A stretch of DNA of 64,000 nucleotides from Hyphomicrobiales bacterium (GTDB lineage Bacteria > Pseudomonadota > Alphaproteobacteria > Rhizobiales > JAJFHB01), in the NCBI GenBank assembly GCA_021775755.1, contig JAJFHE010000039.1:304031-368030 (forward strand). The letters are read 5' to 3'. Positions 8,691 through 17,076 of the stretch are shown here, piece by piece. The notes below the pieces were generated by a model. The model did no database searches, was not told the origin of the DNA, and saw only the letters and a list, made by a program, of their open reading frames with translations. The position numbers and the translations under genes are program-made. The number at the start of each line of letters is the position of its first letter. The stretch's first letter is position 1.

Positions 8691-10283
8691 ATGAACAATA
8701 CCAAACGGGCCTATGGCGGCATGGTTGTGGCGCCGCATCACCTGGCGGCGGAGGCCGGCGCGCGGGTTTTGCGCGACGGCGGCAATGCGGTCGAGGCAAT
8801 GGTGGCCGCCGCGGCCATGATTGCCGCTGTCTATCCGCATATGAACGGCCTTGGCGGAGACAACTTCTGGCTCATCCATACGCCCGGTGAAACGCCGGTG
8901 GGGATCGATGCGTGCGGCGCTGCAGCGGGCCTTGCCGATGTGTCGTACTATAGCGAGCGCGGTGTTGAGGACATCCCGGGGCGCGGACCGCTGGCCGCCC
9001 TCACGGTGGCGGGTGCGGTATCGGGGTGGCAGGCCGCGCTGGCGCACAGCCGCGATGTGCTCGGCGGCACACTTCCTCTGTCTCGGCTTCTTGAAGATGC
9101 CATCGGGGCAGCGCGCGAGGGTTCGCCGGTTACAGGGTCGCTCGCTGGTAACGTACGGGCAAAACAGCCGGAACTGGAGAAAGTGCCGGGTTTTGCCGAC
9201 GTTTACCTGAACGCTGGCGCACCGCCTGTCGAAGGCGCGCGCCTCCATCAGAAAACCCTCGCCGGGACTCTGGAGACGATTTCCCGTGACGGTCTAGAAA
9301 CGTTCTATCGTGGCGATATCGCGTCCGCGATCGCCGCTGACCTTGAAGCCGTTGGCAGCCCGCTCAGGCGCGACGATCTGGAAGCGCACCGGGCGTTGCT
9401 GGTCGAACCGCTGTCGCTGGAAGTTGCCGGCCACCGCGTGTTCAACATGCCGCCGCCGACGCAGGGGCTGGCGTCGCTGATGATGCTTGGCATCTACGAG
9501 CGACTTGGGATCGAAAGCGCCGAAACGTTTGAATATGTGCATGCGCTTGTGGAAGCCGCGAAGTGCGCATTCCGAGTTCGCGACCGTCATGTCGTCGACC
9601 CGGCGTACATGGACGTGGAAGCGAACAGTTTTCTCAGAGGTGAGGCGCTTGATGCGCTGGCGGCCATGGTCGATGCAAAATGTGCAGCGCCGTGGCCGGA
9701 GGCCAACCCGAACGGCGATACGGTGTGGCTCGGCGCGGTGGACAATTCGGGCCGCGCGGTGAGTTTCATACAGTCTCTCTACTGGGAGTTCGGCTCCGGC
9801 GTGATCCTGCCGCAGACGGGCATCACCTGGCAGAACCGTGGCACCAGTTTCAGCCTGTCCGACGCCAGCCATAACCGCCTGATGCCCGGACGCAGGCCGT
9901 TTCATACCATCCAGCCCGCACTCGCGCAGCTGAGCGACGGGCGTGTCATGCCCTACGGCACGATGGGCGGAGAAGGACAGCCGCAGACGCAGGCAATGAT
10001 CTTCTCTCGGCACGTGATGCACGGGCAGCCACTTCAGGAAGCGGTGTCGGCGCCGCGCTGGCTACTGGGGCGCACCTGGGGTTCTGAAAAGACCAATCTG
10101 CGCATCGAGAACCGTTTCGAGGCGGGCGTTTATGACAAACTGCGCGCCGCCGGTCACGACGTTGAGGTCGTCGGCGCCTTCGAAGAAGTGATGGGGCATG
10201 CGGGTGCGCTGGTGCATCATCGCGATGGCCTGATCGAGGGCGCATCGGACCCGAGAAGCGATGGCGCGGCCATCGGATTTTAA
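8691..10283 (+). CDS. Gamma-glutamyltransferase family Ntn hydrolase, no export signal
   Basis: A 530-residue gamma-glutamyltranspeptidase-family protein. The N-terminal GGMVVAPHHLAAEAGARVLR and NGLGGDNFW are typical, and the autoprocessing nucleophile is probably the Thr of GDTVWLGAVDNSG at about residue 345, equivalent to the Thr of the GTTH motif in classical GGT. Unlike periplasmic GGT it has no signal peptide, so it should be cytoplasmic. Members of this group include enzymes acting on gamma-glutamyl compounds and other amides. It stands between the carnitine cluster and a Liv-type importer in the same orientation, so it could process an imported substrate. The substrate is unknown. The ribosome-binding site (CTGGA) is weak, but the start matches the family's N-terminus. 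Confidence 0.78.
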   Translation: MNNTKRAYGGMVVAPHHLAAEAGARVLRDGGNAVEAMVAAAAMIAAVYPHMNGLGGDNFWLIHTPGETPVGIDACGAAAGLADVSYYSERGVEDIPGRGPLAALTVAGAVSGWQAALAHSRDVLGGTLPLSRLLEDAIGAAREGSPVTGSLAGNVRAKQPELEKVPGFADVYLNAGAPPVEGARLHQKTLAGTLETISRDGLETFYRGDIASAIAADLEAVGSPLRRDDLEAHRALLVEPLSLEVAGHRVFNMPPPTQGLASLMMLGIYERLGIESAETFEYVHALVEAAKCAFRVRDRHVVDPAYMDVEANSFLRGEALDALAAMVDAKCAAPWPEANPNGDTVWLGAVDNSGRAVSFIQSLYWEFGSGVILPQTGITWQNRGTSFSLSDASHNRLMPGRRPFHTIQPALAQLSDGRVMPYGTMGGEGQPQTQAMIFSRHVMHGQPLQEAVSAPRWLLGRTWGSEKTNLRIENRFEAGVYDKLRAAGHDVEVVGAFEEVMGHAGALVHHRDGLIEGASDPRSDGAAIGF

Positions 10284-10487
10284 CGCCGCGCGATGCGTCT
10301 CATTCAAGCTGTTTTCGCCCGGCAGTGGTGGTATTCTGCATCTCGCAGTCTATGCATGATCCGTTTCACCGTGCAGCGGAATCGCGTGAATCATTAGAGA
10401 AACCCTTGCGATTTTGAAGTTTTTGTTAGTAGACAAACAAAACGAACTATGATGAACTTGTTCGCAGGTCATCAGTGGGAGGAGCAG

Positions 10488-11801
10488 ATGAAAAAAACAC
10501 CGAAAGAACGCAAACTTCAGATCACCCGGCGCTCGGCACTGGCCGGTATTGGCGCCGTCGCGGGTGCCGGAGCGGCCGCGAGCGCAGCGCCGGGCTTTGT
10601 CAGATATGCCCAGGCCGCCTCGTCGGAACCCATCCGGCTCGGCATGCAGCTGCACCGCACGGGCATCGGCGCGTCCTACGGCCGGTGGTATGATCGCGTC
10701 ACGACGGCGGCTGCAAAGCTGATCAATGAAGACGGCGGCATCAACGGCCGGCCGCTTGAGATTGTCATCGAAGACGATGGCACCGATCCAAAACGCGGCG
10801 CCGAGGTCGTGGAGAAGTTCGCCACGCAGCACAAGGTCGATGCGACTTTCGGTACCCTTTTCTCGCATGTCGTGATTGGCTCATCACCGCGTGCCGGTGA
10901 GCTCAAGATGCCTTACATCGTGGTCTCGGAGGGTCACCATGTGGCGTCTGGCCGGCTTAACCGCTATGTGCTGCAGCCGGGTATCACGGACGTGAAATCC
11001 CAAGTCAGTTCCATGGCACCGTGGGTCGCCTCGAACCTTGGCAAGAAGGTTACGATGATCTATCCCGACTTCGCGTTCGGTCACGATCACCGCGACTACT
11101 TCTCCGCTGCCATCGCGGCACAGGGCGGAGAGGTTCTGGAACTGATCCCGATCCCGCCGACGGAATCCTCGTTCACGCGTTACTTCCCGCGCATCCCGTC
11201 CGCCACCGACGTGCTCTATCATGTGATGGTCGGCCCGGGCGTGCTCACCTTCGTCAAGGAGCTTGGCCAGCATTTCGGGTCGAACCGGCCGGAGATCTTC
11301 GGGTTCATCGATTCACTGGAAGCTGTCGATCTGGCGACGCCGCAGCTTGAGTTCCTGGAAGGCACGCATTTCTGGGAAGGCAACCCGCGTTATGCGCAGG
11401 CGAACCAGAGCGCGCATGACAAGTTCTATCGCGAAAGTGTCGGCGTCGACGATAACGGTGCGAGCGTCAACGATGCCAAGGACGTTTCGACCTATTCGCA
11501 TATGTTCGGCTGCTGGGAGACGTTGTTCGTCATCAAGCAGGCGATGGAGCTCAGCGGTTACGGCGACGGCAGCGCTGCCGACAAGCAGGCGTTCATCGAA
11601 GCCATGGAATCGCTTGAGAGCTTTGACGAGGGCCGCGATCATCCGCAGGGCGCAAAGATCTTCAACGGCAAGATCCATCAGGCCTTCGGCCATCAGAACA
11701 TTTCGCGCGTCGAAAACGGGCGTCTCAATGTCGTGCACCGGACTTCCATTGAAGACGGAATGTACGAGCCCGAAGCAGACTATACGCAGATGTCCTTCTA
11801 A
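10488..11801 (+). CDS. Tat-exported ABC transporter substrate-binding protein (Peripla_BP_6, LivK type)
   Basis: A 437-residue periplasmic binding protein. The N-terminus carries a twin-arginine signal (ITRRSALAGIGAVAG, then a long Ala/Gly core and AQA cleavage), so export is folded through Tat. The mature part begins EPIRLGMQLHRTGIG and has the two-lobed amide-binding fold, with NEDGGINGRPLEIVIEDDG typical of Liv/Fmd-type receptors. GGGAGGAG lies at good distance before the ATG at 10488. It leads the complete five-gene importer that follows, separated from the permease genes by a hairpin. Ligand unknown: the family binds branched-chain amino acids, amides, urea and aromatic acids. Neighbouring carnitine and nicotinate genes do not decide which. 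Confidence 0.85.
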   Translation: MKKTPKERKLQITRRSALAGIGAVAGAGAAASAAPGFVRYAQAASSEPIRLGMQLHRTGIGASYGRWYDRVTTAAAKLINEDGGINGRPLEIVIEDDGTDPKRGAEVVEKFATQHKVDATFGTLFSHVVIGSSPRAGELKMPYIVVSEGHHVASGRLNRYVLQPGITDVKSQVSSMAPWVASNLGKKVTMIYPDFAFGHDHRDYFSAAIAAQGGEVLELIPIPPTESSFTRYFPRIPSATDVLYHVMVGPGVLTFVKELGQHFGSNRPEIFGFIDSLEAVDLATPQLEFLEGTHFWEGNPRYAQANQSAHDKFYRESVGVDDNGASVNDAKDVSTYSHMFGCWETLFVIKQAMELSGYGDGSAADKQAFIEAMESLESFDEGRDHPQGAKIFNGKIHQAFGHQNISRVENGRLNVVHRTSIEDGMYEPEADYTQMSF

Positions 11802-11815
11802 CCTCCCGCGCACGG

Positions 11816-11849
11816 GTCAGGGCCGGCCGGCGGGCCGGTCCTGACTTTT
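11816..11849 (+). terminator. Intrinsic terminator/attenuator between binding-protein and permease genes
   Basis: Thirteen-base arms (11816-11828 and 11833-11845; one G-U pair, the rest Watson-Crick) close a GGCG loop and are followed by TTTT at 11846-11849. Placed 14 bases after the binding-protein stop and 20 bases before the permease start, it should make the binding-protein transcript more abundant than the membrane components, a common design in ABC operons. Confidence 0.8.
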
Positions 11850-11868
11850 CCGCAAAGGGGTTTTCGTC

Positions 11869-12750
11869 TTGGATTTCGGTCCTTTTCTGTTTCTTGCGAC
11901 CCTTGAAGGGCTGGTGCAGGCGGCTGTGCTGTGCCTGACGGCGCTTGGGTTGTCGCTGGTCTTCGGCGTCATGCGCGTCGTCAATGTGGCGCATGGCGAG
12001 TTTTATATGCTCGGCGCGGTGATCGCCTGGTGGGTGACGAGCATTGTCGGCATTCATCCTGCTGTCGGGTTTGCGGCTGCCCTTGCGATCGCGCCGCTTG
12101 CCGTTGGCGCCATCGCATTTGCCGGCGAACGCCTGATCCTCAAGCGACTCGACTACAACCCCGAAGCCACAATCGTCGCCACCATCGGCATGCTCTATGT
12201 CATCCAGCAGATGGCGCTGTTGTTTTTCGGGCCCGATCCGCGCCCCGTCGAAGCGCCGTTCTACTTCCGCATTCAGTTTCCGTGGTTCGGCTACTCCGGC
12301 TACAAGCTGATCGTCGTCGCCGCGGCGATCGCGATTCTGCTCATTGCCTGGTTCGTTATTGCGAAAACCCGCATCGGTCTTGTGATGCGCGCCACTCAGT
12401 TCGATGGCGACACGGCGCAGGCCTTCGGCATTCCCGTCAACCGGGTCTATGCGAGTGTCTTCGCGGTCGGCGCGATGTTTGCCGCCGTGGCGGCGGTGCT
12501 CATCGTGCCGATCCGGCAGGCGCATTACCTCATGGGGCTCGATCCGCTGCTGCTCTCGTTCATCGTCGTCATTCTCGGCGGACTCGGTAGCATCCGGGGC
12601 ACAATCGTTGCCGCCATTCTGATCGGTCTGAGCGACGGCATCATTTCGGTCTTCTTCTCACCGACGCTCGCCAAGATGGCGTCGACATTGCTTGTCGCGC
12701 TGGTTTTGGTGTTCCGGCCGCAAGGACTGTTCGGGAGAGAAGAGTTATGA
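11869..12750 (+). CDS. livH: Branched-chain amino acid-type ABC permease (LivH family)
   Basis: A 293-residue hydrophobic permease with about eight membrane segments. Family marks are LSLVFGVMRVVNVAHGEFYM in the first third and the cytoplasmic loop VIAKTRIGLVMRATQFDGD followed by AFGIPVNRVY, which contacts the ATPases. The likely start is TTG at 11869 after AAGGGG; no ATG fits the family's N-terminus. It forms one transmembrane half of the importer and pairs with the next gene, with which it overlaps by four bases (ATGA). Substrate as for the binding protein: unknown. Confidence 0.87.
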   Translation: MDFGPFLFLATLEGLVQAAVLCLTALGLSLVFGVMRVVNVAHGEFYMLGAVIAWWVTSIVGIHPAVGFAAALAIAPLAVGAIAFAGERLILKRLDYNPEATIVATIGMLYVIQQMALLFFGPDPRPVEAPFYFRIQFPWFGYSGYKLIVVAAAIAILLIAWFVIAKTRIGLVMRATQFDGDTAQAFGIPVNRVYASVFAVGAMFAAVAAVLIVPIRQAHYLMGLDPLLLSFIVVILGGLGSIRGTIVAAILIGLSDGIISVFFSPTLAKMASTLLVALVLVFRPQGLFGREEL

Positions 12751-13709
12751 GCGGCGCCGACCGTACAAAGGCCGTCTTGCTGCTCTGCGCGGTTATTGCG
12801 GTGCTTTTTGTTCTGCAGTTCCTGCTGCCCGAGTACCACCATCTGAGCATGACGCGCATCATGGTGCTGGCGGTTTTCGCCATGGGCTACAACGTCCTGT
12901 TCGGCTACACAGGCCTCCTCAGCCTCGGCCACGCGATGTTCTTCGCCGCAGGGCTCTATGCGGCGGGCCTCACCGTCTACCATCTTGAATGGAGCGTGCC
13001 TCTGGCCTTCGCCACGGGCGTTGCGGCCGGCGCGGTATCCTCGCTGGTAATCGGCGTCGTTGCGCTGCGCACGACCGGCGTGTCGTTCATGATCGTGACG
13101 ATGATGTTTGCGCAGGTAGCCTATCTGGCAACGCTTTACTTCACGACCTACACGCGCGGCGACGAGGGGCTTGTGCTTCCGACCGCAGCGCGCAGCTTCG
13201 ATGTATTCGGCGTGGCGGTGGATCTGACCAATCCTGTTGTGCGCTACAATATCGCCCTGGCGCTTTTGGCGGCCACTATCGCGATAATCTATAAGGTGGT
13301 GCACAGCGAAACCGGCAGGGCGCTGATCGCGATCCGCGAAAACGAGCCGCGCACGCAGATGCTCGGCTACAACACGTTCGCGATCAAGCTGAAGGCACTG
13401 GTGATTTCGGGCACGCTGTCGGCTGCCTCGGGCGCCGCCTATGTGCTGCTGTTCGCCTATGTCGGTTCGACATTCGCGACCATCCAGTATTCCATCGATG
13501 CGCTGCTTTACACTCTGCTTGGCGGCGCCGGCACGCTGCTTGGACCGCTCGCCGGCGCGCTTATGATGTTCTACGTCATCGATATCGCGAGCGAGTATAC
13601 CGTGGCCTATTTGCTGATCGCGGGCCTGGTTCTCATCGTGCTGGTTCTGTTCTTTCAAAAGGGCGTGCTCGGCACGATCCGGGAACGGTGGATCCGATGG
13701 CTGCCGTAA
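12747..13709 (+). CDS. livM: Branched-chain amino acid-type ABC permease (LivM family)
   Basis: A 320-residue permease with about nine membrane segments. The signature LFGYTGLLSLGHAMFFAAGL lies near residue 50 and the coupling loop around SETGRALIAIRENEPRTQML near residue 190. The ATG overlaps the stop of the LivH-like gene (ATGA). It is the second transmembrane half of the importer. Its 3' end runs 13 bases into the start of the ATPase gene, so the four transporter genes form a tightly coupled unit. Confidence 0.87.
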   Translation: MSGADRTKAVLLLCAVIAVLFVLQFLLPEYHHLSMTRIMVLAVFAMGYNVLFGYTGLLSLGHAMFFAAGLYAAGLTVYHLEWSVPLAFATGVAAGAVSSLVIGVVALRTTGVSFMIVTMMFAQVAYLATLYFTTYTRGDEGLVLPTAARSFDVFGVAVDLTNPVVRYNIALALLAATIAIIYKVVHSETGRALIAIRENEPRTQMLGYNTFAIKLKALVISGTLSAASGAAYVLLFAYVGSTFATIQYSIDALLYTLLGGAGTLLGPLAGALMMFYVIDIASEYTVAYLLIAGLVLIVLVLFFQKGVLGTIRERWIRWLP

Positions 13710-14419
13710 CCCTGCTTGAAACCAAGGATCTGAGCCGCTCATTCGGCGGGCTGCACGCTGTCAGCAATGTCGACTTCGCGCTCGGCGAGGGTGAAGTCCG
13801 CGCCATCATCGGCCCCAACGGCGCCGGCAAGACGACATTCGTAAATCTGCTTTCCGGGCGGCTTCGGCCAAGCTCCGGCACGGTTACGTTCGAGGGCAGC
13901 GATATCTCCGGGCTGCCGGCGTTTGAACGGGTGCGCCGGGGCATCGCCTACACGTTCCAGATAACCAGTATCTATCCCAACCTGCCGACGCTTGAAAATG
14001 TCATGATCGCGGCGCAGGGGGGCGGGCACAAGGATGCCGGGGCTAGTATTGCCGAGCGGGCCGGGCAGGCGCTTGCGAGCGTTGGCCTGCAGGATAGGGC
14101 GGGCGAGACGGCCGGTGAGATGGCCTATGGTCACCAGCGGCTTCTCGAGGTGGCCATGGGGCTCGCGCTCGATCCGACGCTCCTCATCCTCGATGAGCCG
14201 ACGCAAGGGTTGTCGGACAGCGAGATCGAGGATTTCTGCGGACTGGTCAAGGAGATCGCAAACAAGGCCACTGTGCTCCTCATTGAACACAATATGCCGG
14301 TGGTCATGCAGCTTGCCGACCGCATTACGGTGCTGAACTTCGGTGAGATACTTGCAGAGGGAACGCCGGAAGATATCCGCGCCGACCGGCAAGTTCAGGC
14401 AGCCTATCTGGGGTCGTGA
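13697..14419 (+). CDS. livG: ABC transporter ATP-binding protein (LivG family)
   Basis: A 240-residue ATPase. Walker A is GPNGAGKTTF near residue 40, and Walker B is LLILDEPTQGL near 160 with the switch His in LLIEHNMPVVMQ. The ABC signature is degenerate: MAYGHQRLLEVAMGLA replaces the usual LSYGxQR pattern, as is common in LivG. I prefer the ATG at 13697, with GGTGGA upstream; a GTG at 13688 is in frame and would add three residues. It energises import with the LivF-like subunit. Confidence 0.86.
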   Translation: MAAVTLLETKDLSRSFGGLHAVSNVDFALGEGEVRAIIGPNGAGKTTFVNLLSGRLRPSSGTVTFEGSDISGLPAFERVRRGIAYTFQITSIYPNLPTLENVMIAAQGGGHKDAGASIAERAGQALASVGLQDRAGETAGEMAYGHQRLLEVAMGLALDPTLLILDEPTQGLSDSEIEDFCGLVKEIANKATVLLIEHNMPVVMQLADRITVLNFGEILAEGTPEDIRADRQVQAAYLGS

Positions 14420-15117
14420 TGCTCAAGGTCGAAAACCTCAACAGCTTCTACGGTGCAAGCCAGGTCCTGCGGGATTTCTCGATCGATCTGGCCGCGGGCG
14501 AAGTGCTCTGCCTGCTCGGTCGCAACGGCGCGGGCAAGACCACCGCCCTGCGCTCGATCATGGGGCTTTTGCGGCCGCGCAGCGGTTTGGTGACCCTCGA
14601 TGGCCGCGAGCTGACCTCATTGCCGGGCCACGAAGTGCCAAAGGCGGGCATTGGCTACGTGCCGCAGGGGCGGCGCCTGTTCTCTGAACTAACGGTGGCG
14701 GAGAACCTTGAGATCGGATTGATGTGCAGGGGCGGAGGCGAAGAGGTGCGCGAGCGGGTACTGCAATATTTTCCAAGGCTCAGCGAACGGCTCGATCAGG
14801 CGTCGGGCACGCTCAGCGGCGGCGAGCAGCAGATGCTCGCCATGGCGCGTGCCTTGTGTGTTGAACCGTCGGTTATTCTGCTCGACGAGCCGACGGAAGG
14901 CCTGCAGCCTTCGATGATTTCGACGATCCGCGACGTCCTCCTGCAGTTGCGCGGTGATGGCGTCGGCATTTTGCTGGTCGAACAGCGTGTCGACGCGGTG
15001 CGACCGGTCGCAGACCGCGTGGCCTTTGTCGAAAACGGCTGTGTACGCGAAACGGTTGGCGTCGCCGCGTTGACCGAGAACCCCGAACTGTTACGGAAAT
15101 ATGTTGGCGTTGGTTAG
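14419..15117 (+). CDS. livF: ABC transporter ATP-binding protein (LivF family)
   Basis: A 232-residue ATPase beginning MLKVENLNSFYGASQVLRDF. Walker A is GRNGAGKTTALRSIMG, the signature is LSGGEQQMLAMARAL, and Walker B is VILLDEPTEGLQP with the switch His replaced by Gln in LLVEQRVDAV, as usual for LivF. Its ATG shares a base with the LivG stop (TGATG); a GTG three bases earlier is an alternative. It is the last core gene of the importer, and the next gene starts inside its 3' end. Confidence 0.86.
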   Translation: MLKVENLNSFYGASQVLRDFSIDLAAGEVLCLLGRNGAGKTTALRSIMGLLRPRSGLVTLDGRELTSLPGHEVPKAGIGYVPQGRRLFSELTVAENLEIGLMCRGGGEEVRERVLQYFPRLSERLDQASGTLSGGEQQMLAMARALCVEPSVILLDEPTEGLQPSMISTIRDVLLQLRGDGVGILLVEQRVDAVRPVADRVAFVENGCVRETVGVAALTENPELLRKYVGVG

Positions 15118-16528
15118 AAAAACGGCCGTCGCGTTTGTTGCTGGACTTACCTTGCCGGCAACTACCGGCGGGGCCTTTGCGCATGGCACGGAACGCGGTC
15201 TCGTAATGCTGCTTCCGACCGGCCATTATATGGTCGGCAGCGCCCTGGCGGTGGCGATGTCATTCGCGGTGCTGACATGTTTGCCGGACGGGTGGTTCCA
15301 ACGCATTTCCGGCGCGCGGCTGCGCCTCTTCAGTATTCCTCAGCTCACGCCGTTCTGGCCGAGCATGGTGTCGTTCGCGGTGATGGCTGTGCTGCTCGCA
15401 GCAGGTTTTGCGGGAACCGGGGATCCGCTTGCCAATCCGCTGCCGTTGTTTGTGTGGACCGTGTGGTGGGTCGGTCTGACGTCATTGCAGTTTTTTACCG
15501 GAAACCTCTGGACACATCTCAACCCGTGGTCGGGGCCGTGCACGCTGGTTCAGAGGGTTTTGGGGCGCCGTGAACCTTTGCTGCGGTTACCCGAAGGTCT
15601 CGGATATCTGCCGGCGATAATCGTGTTTGCACTGTTTGCGTGGTTTGAGCTGATCTACTCAGCGCCCGAAGATCCCGGCCGCCTGGCCCGTGTTGTGCTG
15701 GCGTACTGGGTGTTGGGGTTCGCCGGCGTGCTGGTATTCGGCGAGCGGGACTGGTTCGAGCGGGCCGAGCCGTTCGCAATTTTTTTCCGGCTTGTCGGTG
15801 CCTGTTCGCCTCTGCAGCGCCACCAGAAGGAGGACGGGCGAACCTGCCTTAAACTGAGGTTTCCAGGATCCGGCGTGATCGATCTGCCGGTGCTGCCGAT
15901 TTCCGGCATCCTGTTTGTCCTTTTGACGCTGAGCACGGTTTCCTTCGACGGTTTTGCCAGGACCTTTTTGTGGCTGGGCACGGTCGGCGTAAACCCGCTT
16001 GAGTTTCCAGGCCGCTCCGCCCTTGTCGAGCTCAATACGCTTGGCCTTTTCACCATGTTTGCGATGCTCGCGACGGTGTTCCTCGGCTGCGTTGCGGCCG
16101 GCTGCGCGCTCATTCGGCGCGGCGATACCATCCTTCAGGCGGCGGGCAGGCTGATTTACTCGATTGTTCCGATCTCCCTCGTCTTCCACATGGCGCACTA
16201 CCTGACGGCGTTTATGGTCAACGGACAGTATGCGGCACTCGTTCTCAACGACCCTTTCGGTACGGGTGCCAACCTTCTCGGTCTTGACGGTGTTCATGTG
16301 ACGACGTCGTTCCTCACCAACATTCACTCCGTTTCGGCGCTGTGGACACTGCAGACGGCGCTGATCGTTTGCGGCCATGTCGTCGGCATCGTGGCGGCGC
16401 ATCTGATTGCCAGACGGTTGTTCGACGGTGCCAGGCAGATAGCGCTGAGTCAGGTGTTTTTGGCTGCACTGATGGTCTTCTACACGGCCTTCGGGCTGTG
16501 GCTTCTGTCGACACCATCGATCGGGTGA
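15101..16528 (+). CDS. Polytopic membrane protein of unknown function with signal peptide
   Basis: A 475-residue protein with an N-terminal signal sequence (AVAFVAGLTLPATTGGAFA, then HG) and roughly ten hydrophobic segments. A soluble loop with charged residues lies near 235-250 (ACSPLQRHQKEDGRTC). The pattern, with a His-Gly just after the signal and a LLPTGHYMVGSALAVAMSF stretch, recalls bacterial membrane proteins often labelled 'fenitrothion hydrolase', a name that says little about their normal job. It starts at 15101, inside the LivF coding end (17-base overlap), so it is co-transcribed with the importer and may assist it. I do not assign a function. Confidence 0.6.
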   Translation: MLALVRKTAVAFVAGLTLPATTGGAFAHGTERGLVMLLPTGHYMVGSALAVAMSFAVLTCLPDGWFQRISGARLRLFSIPQLTPFWPSMVSFAVMAVLLAAGFAGTGDPLANPLPLFVWTVWWVGLTSLQFFTGNLWTHLNPWSGPCTLVQRVLGRREPLLRLPEGLGYLPAIIVFALFAWFELIYSAPEDPGRLARVVLAYWVLGFAGVLVFGERDWFERAEPFAIFFRLVGACSPLQRHQKEDGRTCLKLRFPGSGVIDLPVLPISGILFVLLTLSTVSFDGFARTFLWLGTVGVNPLEFPGRSALVELNTLGLFTMFAMLATVFLGCVAAGCALIRRGDTILQAAGRLIYSIVPISLVFHMAHYLTAFMVNGQYAALVLNDPFGTGANLLGLDGVHVTTSFLTNIHSVSALWTLQTALIVCGHVVGIVAAHLIARRLFDGARQIALSQVFLAALMVFYTAFGLWLLSTPSIG

Positions 16529-16603
16529 GGGCGGCGTTATGACAAGACCGGTGCGGACCATTGCGATAGAGTTTAGTGAACCGTCATCTGGAGCACATAA
16601 CCT

Positions 16604-17059
16604 GTGAAGCCGACAACGGACAGTGAAGACGACACGGCGCCGGCGGAGGACTACCGGCTCGACGATCAGGTCGGTTTCATTATGCGCCGTACCTCGCAAC
16701 GCCATGCGACGATTTTTTCAAACCACATGGTGGAAGGCCTGACACCGACACAGTTCTCTACTCTGGCGCGGCTGTTTGAGCTCGGCGAGTGTTCGCAGAA
16801 CAGGCTCGGACGCCTTGTCGCCATGGACGCGGCAACCACCAACGGTGTCGTCGAACGGCTCGGGCGGCGCGGGCTCGTCAAGACGATGCCGGACCCCAAG
16901 GACAAGCGGCGCCTACTTGTGGTGTTGACCCGCAAGGGACGCGAGACGGCCAAGCGCGCGATTGCACGAGCAGTGGAGATTACGGAGGAGACGCTCCTGC
17001 CGCTCGATGCGGCGGAGCGCGAAACATTTCTTGCGCTGTTGCGCAAACTGGATACGTGA
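16604..17059 (+). CDS. MarR-family transcriptional regulator
   Basis: A 151-residue winged-helix protein. The recognition region reads CSQNRLGRLVAMDAATTNGV and the beta-wing follows in DPKDKRRLLVVLTRKGRE, both diagnostic. The start is GTG at 16604 with GGAG upstream. It lies 17 bases ahead of the enamidase gene on the same strand, so it is the natural candidate for a repressor of the nicotinate genes, sensing nicotinate or a hydroxylated intermediate. Nothing in the sequence shows the ligand. Confidence 0.84.
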   Translation: MKPTTDSEDDTAPAEDYRLDDQVGFIMRRTSQRHATIFSNHMVEGLTPTQFSTLARLFELGECSQNRLGRLVAMDAATTNGVVERLGRRGLVKTMPDPKDKRRLLVVLTRKGRETAKRAIARAVEITEETLLPLDAAERETFLALLRKLDT

Positions 17060-17076
17060 GCGGGAGGGAAGCGGCG

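Noticed and set aside
10412..10440. TTTTTGTTAG and ACAAACAAAAC as a possible operator upstream of the Liv-type receptor
   Set aside because: The arms match only loosely and no regulator gene is adjacent; it is probably AT-rich promoter sequence.
15659..16705. A 348-codon minus-strand open frame rich in Arg and Gln
   Set aside because: It is the shadow of the polytopic membrane protein at 15101; composition and lack of a ribosome-binding site argue against it.
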